Source of the DNA: G963674665 sp964609625
GTDB lineage: Bacteria > Desulfobacterota > Desulfovibrionia > Desulfovibrionales > Desulfovibrionaceae
DNA: 21,761 bases
Assembly: GCA_964609625.1 (NCBI GenBank)
Contig: CAZSRS010000054.1
Location: 1-21,761 of the forward strand
Direction of reading: 5' to 3'
The notes beneath the pieces are model-generated. The model worked only from the letters and a program-made list of their open reading frames with translations, was not told the origin of the DNA and did no database searches. Below are positions 16,619-21,761 of this stretch, piece by piece. A program made the translations under genes and the position numbers. Position 1 is the stretch's first letter; every line of letters starts with the position of its first letter.

Positions 16619-17572
16619 CTATTCGTACAACAAAGGATGAATCCCCTGGGAGCGAAGAAACGCTGCAAGATCGCCCGCGCCGAGGGATATGCTTGTTTGT
16701 CGGTATGACCGGCCATCCTCCTGTATATAGGTATTGATGCCGACCACACAGCCCCGTGCGTTGACCAACGGTCCACCGCTGTTGCCATGGGAAGTTACCG
16801 CGGTATGCAGGATCTCGACAGGGGGGGGCTCGCGAACCACATTGACCACTCCCTCACTGTAGACCGCCTCCGGAACCGATAAAAGATCGCCGTTGAGGAG
16901 GTCTTTGAACTTGGGATCATCGAGGCTTATCACACCGGGAAAACCCCAGGTTCCGACCTGTTCGGTCTTGCGGACGGTCGCGCATAAGGGCAATGGCGCT
17001 ACAGTCGCTTCCTGTGGTTCGATCCGAATGATGGCGTAGTCCCTTCCGCCCGCATCCGTGGAGGCGATGACCTCTCCGACAAGCGGCCGCTTGAGCCCCT
17101 TGCTGAATATCCCGACATAAGGTGCCCCAGCGACCACATGACTGCTGGTGACAACTATGTCCTTGGCCACGAAGAATCCCGTACCCATGGCAAAGCTGGG
17201 TTCAAGAACCAGGATCATGACGGTGGCGGCTTCTATTTGCGTCGGGTCGATGGGAGTTAGGGTAGCTTCATCCGCGAAACTCCACCCCTCCCGTACGTTC
17301 GCCGCGATGAAGGGTAATGCGTTACGTATGACGCACGGCTCTTCCTGCAGTAGCTCCTTGAGTTTCCTGTTTTCCGCTTCCAACAAGGCATTCTCTGCCA
17401 GTATGGTATCCAATGACTGCGTTTCGCATCGTGCATGCTCTGCAAGCGATAAACACAGAAAGAAGATAGAAACGCAAACCAGAAGAGTTATGTGAAGGTT
17501 GGAGCAGGGAAATACTGACAAGGCATGCCTTGAGAGCGATAAGATCGAGAGACGGCACTGGGTTGTCGACAT
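16619..17572 (-). CDS. Trypsin-like (S1 family) serine protease, envelope targeted
   Basis: The 317-residue protein has the full catalytic triad of a trypsin-like protease: H145 in TSSHVVAG, D178 in GRDYAIIRI and S265 in HGNSGGPLV. A hydrophobic segment (about 27-45) acts as a signal peptide or anchor, so the protease domain faces the periplasm. A short coiled coil (LAENALLEAENRKLKELL, about 58-75) lies between. No PDZ domain follows, unlike DegP/DegS. I chose ATG at 17572 because GGAAAG lies upstream; ATG at 17599 has no such site. It heads the srf block and lies 29 bp before the SrfA-like gene. It could process a partner such as the SrfA-domain proteins, which is inference. Confidence 0.87.
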   Translation of the reverse strand: MSTTQCRLSILSLSRHALSVFPCSNLHITLLVCVSIFFLCLSLAEHARCETQSLDTILAENALLEAENRKLKELLQEEPCVIRNALPFIAANVREGWSFADEATLTPIDPTQIEAATVMILVLEPSFAMGTGFFVAKDIVVTSSHVVAGAPYVGIFSKGLKRPLVGEVIASTDAGGRDYAIIRIEPQEATVAPLPLCATVRKTEQVGTWGFPGVISLDDPKFKDLLNGDLLSVPEAVYSEGVVNVVREPPPVEILHTAVTSHGNSGGPLVNARGCVVGINTYIQEDGRSYRQTSISLGAGDLAAFLRSQGIHPLLYE

Positions 17573-17593
17573 GATCTTTCCATATCTCCATGA

Positions 17594-17731
17594 CCGCATT
17601 AGATTGCGGTAGTCGTCTGATACCTTGTTCTAGGTATCGAGAGCGAGAGGCGTGATGCCACGCCGCGAGCGGAGCCAGCGTATGGCTGGCGAAAACAAGG
17701 TTTCGCGCAAGCCGCTGCAATCATAATGCAG
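17594..17731. repeat. Cluster of six hairpins upstream of the protease gene
   Basis: Six perfect inverted repeats lie almost end to end: CCGCA/TGCGG (17594-17609), GATACC/GGTATC (17619-17638), GGCGTG/CACGCC (17649-17664), GCCAGC/GCTGGC (17674-17690), GCGAAA/TTTCGC (17689-17706) and CTGCA/TGCAG (17715-17731). Loops are 4 to 8 nt. No gene overlaps them. They could be a compound REP element, a structured leader of the protease-srf transcript, or a small RNA. Confidence 0.6.
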
Positions 17732-17760
17732 AACGTGTTTTGATCGCACCTTGGTATGCC

Positions 17761-17805
17761 GAGTCACAATGACTCCCCGGCCAAGTGTCACACAAGGCCG
17801 GGGAG
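17761..17805 (-). terminator. Strong hairpin downstream of the lipoprotein gene
   Basis: CTCCCCGGCC/GGCCGGGGAG forms a perfect 10-bp stem at 17773-17805 with a 13-nt loop that itself contains GTGT/ACAC. It lies 62 bases past the lipoprotein stop. On the minus strand it is followed by GAGTCA/TGACTC, another perfect repeat (17761-17775) that overlaps its base. There is no T-tract, so it may slow or process the transcript rather than act as a simple intrinsic terminator. Confidence 0.45.
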
Positions 17806-17867
17806 AGAAGGTGAGCGGTCATGAATGCGAAAACATCCCTTGAAGTCAATATAACCTCTGTAGAGAG

Positions 17868-19016
17868 TTAACCTGTCAGCTGAGCCACAAGCTTCTCGCG
17901 ATCCGCCTGCACTTCGTCGAGAAGCGCCTTCTGGTCCTTTGCGTTGGTTACCTTGTGGGAGTAAATAGCTTGGCGGGTGCTCATGTCGGTCAGTTGGTCT
18001 CCGGTTTCAGCAATCCGGACCTTGGGGGACTCGGTAGCAGCCTGCTTTGGCTTTGGAGCTGCCGGTTTTTCACTCTTCGCGATGTTTCGGCTTGCTGCGG
18101 GCTGTTCAGCTGTCTTGGGTTTCTCGCCCTGCACCGGCTTGGCGCTCGGTTCAGTCTGCTTTGTCTCAGCCTGCCGTACTTTGGGCACAGAGGGCTTGGC
18201 CTTCGTATTCGTTTTGGGAGCCATGGCTTGAGCAACTTTTTGTTGCAGGGCGGTCTTGCCTGGGGCGGAAGAGTTGGAAACACCGCTTTTTTTGTCTTGC
18301 GGGGATTTGGCACTTGCCGTTGGTTCATGCTGCTGACGAGTGGAAGTATGTGCGGCAACCACCGACGCCACGGGCTTTGGAACTGCACGTTTCGCTTTCT
18401 CGGATTCTTTCTTGAGTGCATCCTGGAATGCTAGGTCCCTGCTGGAGGCGGAATCAATGATTACGCCAAGTATCTGCCCCGCTTCCATGCTTCCATTCTT
18501 GATCTCGGTGTATCGTCTGTTAAAATCTTCTCTGGACATTTTGCCTGCCTTGAAAGCATCAAGGGCGATATAAAACTGCTCGTCATAGCAGATTCTGGCC
18601 GTCTGTGCCGCTGCCGTGACCCGGTCCAAGCCGGAGATGTCGCCATCGAGGTCCTTGATGTAACTCGCGAGACGTTTGTTGTCATCCTGGAATTCCATCT
18701 GCTTTGCAAGGGCGTACCCGGCGACAGTACCCGCAGCGAGACCTACTCCAATACCGATTAAAGCCGCATGTGGTCTACCTGTCAGTGCGCCGGCAATACC
18801 TCCCAATACCGCGCCGGCGATGATCGTTCCCGCGACGGTGTTGTTGAAGGCCTTTTCCGCATCGCGCAAATCCTGAATCGGCTGGTAACACTTCTGATAG
18901 AATTCGACAGTAGTGATCTGTGCGCCATACTTGCTCGCACATCCTCCAAGGAGCAATACTGCGATTAGAGTGTGGATACCAAGTCTGAACAGTCTATCCT
19001 TTTTGAAAACCATCAT
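17868..19016 (-). CDS. Glycine-zipper lipoprotein (TagQ-like candidate)
   Basis: The 382-residue protein has a lipoprotein signal with lipobox LGGC (C26). Residues about 62-104 are a glycine zipper (AGTIIAGAVLGGIAGAL and GIGVGLAAGTVAGYALA) able to insert in or pack against a membrane. Two cysteines (C43, C143) flank this part. Residues about 210-335 are a Lys/Pro/Ala-rich low-complexity linker, and the end (about 336-382) is helical. With Ala at +2 it is probably sorted to the outer membrane. ATG at 19016 follows GGGGG; a second ATG at 19013 is possible. The frame is open for 207 more codons upstream, but the lipoprotein signal fixes the start. In type VI clusters TagQ is the outer-membrane lipoprotein partner of TagRST; the match is by role and context, not clear sequence identity. 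Confidence 0.82.
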   Translation of the reverse strand: MMVFKKDRLFRLGIHTLIAVLLLGGCASKYGAQITTVEFYQKCYQPIQDLRDAEKAFNNTVAGTIIAGAVLGGIAGALTGRPHAALIGIGVGLAAGTVAGYALAKQMEFQDDNKRLASYIKDLDGDISGLDRVTAAAQTARICYDEQFYIALDAFKAGKMSREDFNRRYTEIKNGSMEAGQILGVIIDSASSRDLAFQDALKKESEKAKRAVPKPVASVVAAHTSTRQQHEPTASAKSPQDKKSGVSNSSAPGKTALQQKVAQAMAPKTNTKAKPSVPKVRQAETKQTEPSAKPVQGEKPKTAEQPAASRNIAKSEKPAAPKPKQAATESPKVRIAETGDQLTDMSTRQAIYSHKVTNAKDQKALLDEVQADREKLVAQLTG

Positions 19017-20240
19017 TTTAACCCCCGTTTGCAATGTGAGAACAGATAATAACCATGAAGCATGACGGGCACAGCAAAAGAGTAAGGTCTCGTGAGATCG
19101 AGTAGCCTTTTCTCGATGCTGCGTACAATGTATATGAAAATCCCCCCAGTCGTTTTGATCAATCATGAAAGAAGATACGTGTGAAAAGTTCTCTCGAGTC
19201 GCGCCAATCTGTGCATGGCACTCCATGCCGAGACCTTCGGGCCTCGGCAAGACAGTGGGAAACGTCAATGCCTTCGCCACGTCGTGACAAGCCTTGACAA
19301 GTGCCAAGTCCTGCAACTGCTCGTTGTGCACGTGAGGAACGCCTTGTGCAATGTGTGAAGCTGCAATTTGCCCAGGACTAATCCAGACAGAACCAAGCTG
19401 CGGGGTAAGCATGCGCACAAGCCATGGGCAGGAAGGGAATGACAGAGCGGCAATCAGTGGCAACGTGCGGGAGGGGCCACTTGTTCCGTTGAACAAGGTG
19501 GTTTGGCACACCTGAGATTTCGGCGTGTAGTTGCGCTCCAATAACGGGATTCTGGCTTGAATTGCAGCCGGAGATCGGAAAGGCTTGGTCGAGGTTACGA
19601 CCTCTTCGAAGTTGCAGGGAGTGGGAGACAAACTCACTTGGGCAGTACCTGTCTTGTTTATCGAAAGCCCTGCGGTCGGTAAGAAACGTTTCCACTAGAG
19701 ACCCAGAGGGCAGAAGCTACAAGCAGCATGATCTTATGCGTGTTCCTCACACAGAGAAGCTACTATCCCGCACCGCGCGGATGTACTAGTTAAAAACAGG
19801 TGGAGTCCGCCAAGAATATAGACTTTCTCAATATAATGTTGATAAAACTCCCTGCATGATAGCAAGTATGTACATTAAACGTTTATGTCAACGTTCTACT
19901 CGTCTCTTACCTAACAACGGCACGCAATGCAAGCACGGCATTAAACATAGGTTCTCAGACGCCGACAGCAGGATATCTCGGGTCTTCGCCCGACAGGTCA
20001 TCCTCTCTCTAGAAGAAGTATCTTGCGTTCCGGCGATATCCATGTCTTGAGTATGTGGCCGGCATCGCCCTGGATCTCCTGCCGCGGCCAAGAAACACGT
20101 AAGACACGTCAAGTTCAAGTGCATCGGCCTGGCGAAAACGTGGTTTTGAAGTGGTTGCTGTCCTGCGGACAACCAAACAGCTGACGGGGTGATTCTGCTT
20201 CAAATTCCAGGGAAAAACGCTTCAAGAAGATGGCTACGTT
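19017..20240. other. Long region without a convincing gene
   Basis: These 1.2 kb separate the lipoprotein gene from the CysH-like gene. The minus strand is open from 19637 in frame with the lipoprotein gene, but the translation has no family signature that I recognise, and the plausible lipoprotein start is at 19016. Other short frames (19856-20050 plus, 19888-20172 minus) look random. A copy of the GGCGAAAAC..GGTTTTG motif lies at 20131-20148. The promoter of the lipoprotein gene is presumably here, but I see no clear -35/-10 pair. No tRNA, IS end or CRISPR repeat is visible. Confidence 0.55.
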
Positions 20241-20936
20241 TCAGAAATACCCGAGGCTGCGTAACTGCTCCAGAAGACGTTCCTTGTCCGAGGCCCGACC
20301 GGCACGCTCTCCCTCGCCTTGGACCGCTCCCGGAGGAGTGGTGCATGGAACGCACCCCAGGGAGCGGTACCCCTGGTCGTAAAGCTCGCAATAGGGCAGT
20401 CCGCGCTCCATGATGTAGGCCCAGACGTCCATTTCGCTCCACTCCAGGATGGGGTTGCATTGCACATGGGGCGGGTCCTGTCGCTGCTCCTGCCAGGGGC
20501 GCCCGGCCCGGCTGGGGTGTTCGTCGCGGCGCAGACCGGTGAGCAGTACAGCCACGTCGCGCTCCTGGATGGAGCGTTTGAGGGGCGCGATCTTGAGTTC
20601 GGCGCAGCAGCGCGCTACGTCCTTGGCCAGGGGATAGGCGGTGATATCCACCTCGGGGCGGGCGATGTGGCAGTCGAGCCCCCACGCGGCAATCAGGTGA
20701 TCGCGCAGGGCCAGGACTTCGGGGAACTTGACGCCGGTGTCGATGTTTACTGCGCACACCGGAGCGTTCAGCCCGCGTCGGTGCAGGAACTCCTGCCAGA
20801 GATGCAGCACGGTGGTGGAGTCCTTGCCCCCGGTCCAGGCCACGTGGATGGACTCTGGAGTCGCGGTTTCCAGCAGTTGTACGAATCGTTCTTCGGCAAT
20901 ACGGATTTTGTCTTGGAGGGAGAGCGGTGTGTTCAT
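20241..20936 (-). CDS. CysH-family PP-loop protein, APS-reductase-like with altered C-terminus
   Basis: The 231-residue protein has the PP-loop TGGKDST (35-41), the family motif LTGLRRDEHPSR (132-143) and the two cysteine pairs that bind a 4Fe-4S cluster in assimilatory APS reductases: CC (110-111, followed by ELKIAPLKRSI) and CVPC (195-198 in GYRSLGCVPCT). It follows APS reductases as far as GEGERAGR, but then ends in a helical tail LLEQLRSLGYF and lacks the ECGLH motif that carries the catalytic cysteine. So it may bind an adenylyl substrate and a cluster without doing normal thiosulfonate chemistry. The ATG at 20936 has no clear ribosome binding site. It lies 46 bp after the small helical protein gene and is probably co-transcribed with it. 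Confidence 0.88.
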   Translation of the reverse strand: MNTPLSLQDKIRIAEERFVQLLETATPESIHVAWTGGKDSTTVLHLWQEFLHRRGLNAPVCAVNIDTGVKFPEVLALRDHLIAAWGLDCHIARPEVDITAYPLAKDVARCCAELKIAPLKRSIQERDVAVLLTGLRRDEHPSRAGRPWQEQRQDPPHVQCNPILEWSEMDVWAYIMERGLPYCELYDQGYRSLGCVPCTTPPGAVQGEGERAGRASDKERLLEQLRSLGYF

Positions 20937-20982
20937 GAGGGCGGTGGGAAGTCGAAGAGGTGTATCACGAGCTGCCCGGTGG

Positions 20983-21441
20983 TCAGATCAGCTCCTTGAA
21001 GATCAGGGTGTAGACCTTGCGGATGTGCAGGGAGAGTTTGAGCACGAGGCTCTGCCGGGGCTCCTTGCGCTTGGAAATGGTGGTCAGGAGCTTGGAAGCG
21101 ACATCCGTGAAGTTCTGCTCCTTGGTGGGGTTGAGCAGGGTGTCATAGACGGCGATGCGGCGTTTGAGGAAGGCTGAGGCGTTGTCGTTGAGCTTGAAAT
21201 TTTGGGCCAGGGAGTCGAGGAAGCGTTGGAAAATGTCGTCGGCTTGATCAGGCAAGGATTTGTCCAAGGCGATTTTCCAGAGAGCGACGTAGAGCGCCTT
21301 GAGTTCTCTCAGGGCGTTCCTTTTCTTGACGATATGCAGCTTGCCGATTTCCAGGACGCGAAATTCATCTTCAAAATCGAAGGATTGCACCAGCGAGGCG
21401 AAGCGCTGGACGACATTTTCAGGTGAGATGCTGTCGTACAT
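20983..21441 (-). CDS. Small helical protein of unknown function
   Basis: The 152-residue protein is predicted from composition to be mostly helical, with no signal peptide, membrane segment or known motif that I recognise. It is rich in Lys, Leu and Phe (KRRIAVYDTLL, SKRKEPRQSLVLKLSLHIRK). I chose ATG at 21441 because the protein character begins there; upstream residues in the open frame are Pro/Ser-rich and look non-coding. The upstream site (CAGAGAA) is weak. It precedes the CysH-like gene by 46 bp, so the two may act together, but nothing in the sequence says how. Confidence 0.65.
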   Translation of the reverse strand: MYDSISPENVVQRFASLVQSFDFEDEFRVLEIGKLHIVKKRNALRELKALYVALWKIALDKSLPDQADDIFQRFLDSLAQNFKLNDNASAFLKRRIAVYDTLLNPTKEQNFTDVASKLLTTISKRKEPRQSLVLKLSLHIRKVYTLIFKELI

Positions 21442-21671
21442 GTTTTGTCGTTCTCTGTTTGTTTCAGAGCTTGTTGGGCCGGGCACCGCTAGTCGTTGCG
21501 AGGCAAGTGCACGTATCCCTTTGTGATTAGCTGAAGACGGGGGTGCCGTCAAACAATTCTTGGTGGAAGAGAGTGGAATTGGGTGTCTGGATTCGAGGCC
21601 CAAGTGTAAAATTTTTTATCAATGATAATTGGATCTTATATGTTAAGAAGTGATGATCTGAAAAAAAGCAG
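21442..21671. other. AT-rich intergenic region upstream of the small helical gene
   Basis: This stretch holds the likely promoter of the minus-strand pair at 20241-21441 but no clear -35/-10 match. The part from about 21608 to 21670 is notably AT-rich compared with the rest of the window. The open minus frame at 21527-21757 crosses the promoter and boxA-like elements and looks non-coding. Confidence 0.5.
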
Positions 21672-21700
21672 TTGACACCCTGGTCGAGTTTTCGTAATTT
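21672..21700 (+). promoter_or_regulatory. Plus-strand promoter candidate reading out of the window
   Basis: A perfect -35 TTGACA (21672-21677), a 17-bp spacer and TAATTT (21695-21700) form a sigma-70-type promoter. The -10 keeps the key T, A and final T positions. Transcription would start near 21707, right at the following hairpin, and run to the right. Confidence 0.5.
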
Positions 21701-21705
21701 AACCT

Positions 21706-21740
21706 TTCGCGACGAGGAACGGAATCGGAAGCGTCGCGAA
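21706..21740 (+). promoter_or_regulatory. Leader hairpin (boxB-like position)
   Basis: TTCGCGACG (21706-21714) and CGTCGCGAA (21732-21740) form a perfect 9-bp stem with a 17-nt loop. It lies at the predicted transcript start, just before the boxA-like motif, where rRNA leaders carry boxB. Confidence 0.55.
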
Positions 21741-21745
21741 GCCAA

Positions 21746-21756
21746 GCTCTTTGACA
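21746..21756 (+). promoter_or_regulatory. boxA antitermination element
   Basis: GCTCTTTGACA, followed by ATTAA, differs by one base from the E. coli rRNA boxA core GCTCTTTAACA. boxA binds NusB/NusE and protects long untranslated transcripts from Rho. It is found in rRNA leaders and spacers and in leaders of some CRISPR arrays, so either may start beyond the right edge. Confidence 0.55.
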
Positions 21757-21761
21757 ATTAA

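Noticed and set aside
138..19016. Complete type VI secretion system
   Set aside because: No sheath, baseplate, Hcp, VgrG, TssM or ClpV gene is visible; only the accessory sensing module resembles type VI genes.
21527..21757. 76-codon minus-strand open frame at the right edge
   Set aside because: It covers the promoter, hairpin and boxA elements, and its translation lacks coding character.
1..21761. CRISPR array, tRNA or insertion sequence inside the window
   Set aside because: I found no regularly spaced repeats, no cloverleaf with a conserved T-arm, and no transposase; the boxA hint concerns sequence beyond the edge.

Overview
The window is a GC-rich bacterial stretch. Every convincing gene lies on the minus strand, so transcription runs from high to low coordinates. 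The taxon cannot be fixed from sequence alone. Lipoprotein, signal-peptide and LolD/FtsX-type genes point to a Gram-negative envelope. A CysH-family protein with a 4Fe-4S cysteine set and repeats of the GACTTTTTCAACACC type remind me of Desulfovibrio-like Desulfobacterota, but this is inference.

Right flank (20241-21761): a CysH/APS-reductase-like PP-loop protein with an altered C-terminus (20241-20936) and a small unknown helical protein (20983-21441). At the right edge a plus-strand promoter-like TTGACA-N17-TAATTT is followed by a 9-bp hairpin and a near-perfect boxA (GCTCTTTGACA). This looks like the start of an antiterminated transcript, either an rRNA operon or a CRISPR array, leaving the window. 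Positions 19017-20240 hold no convincing gene.

Central block (6127-19016): a glycine-zipper lipoprotein, a trypsin-like protease with an N-terminal hydrophobic segment, an SrfA-like triple-membrane-segment protein, a secreted proline-rich protein sharing the SrfA C-terminal domain, SrfB (actin/Hsp70-like ATPase fold), SrfC (dynamin-like GTPase), and a single-pass membrane protein with an acidic linker and Sel1-like C-terminus. Gaps are mostly 9 to 65 bp. The exceptions are a dense hairpin cluster between lipoprotein and protease and a double hairpin between srfB and srfC.

Left block (138-5906): a periplasmic SH3-like plus von Willebrand A protein that resembles the C-terminal sensor half of PpkA without the kinase, then an ABC ATPase, an FtsX-type permease and a secreted SUMF1/FGE-fold protein with a coiled-coil tail. 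The order matches the ppkA-tagT-tagS-tagR part of the type VI secretion threonine-phosphorylation pathway, and the lipoprotein at 17868-19016 could fill the TagQ role.

The main hypothesis is one envelope-spanning machine. Periplasmic sensing by the TagQRST-like module and the kinase-free PpkA-like protein would be coupled to a cytoplasmic SrfB ATPase and SrfC GTPase through the membrane proteins SrfA and the Sel1 protein. No type VI structural gene, Ser/Thr kinase or PP2C phosphatase is present in the window.
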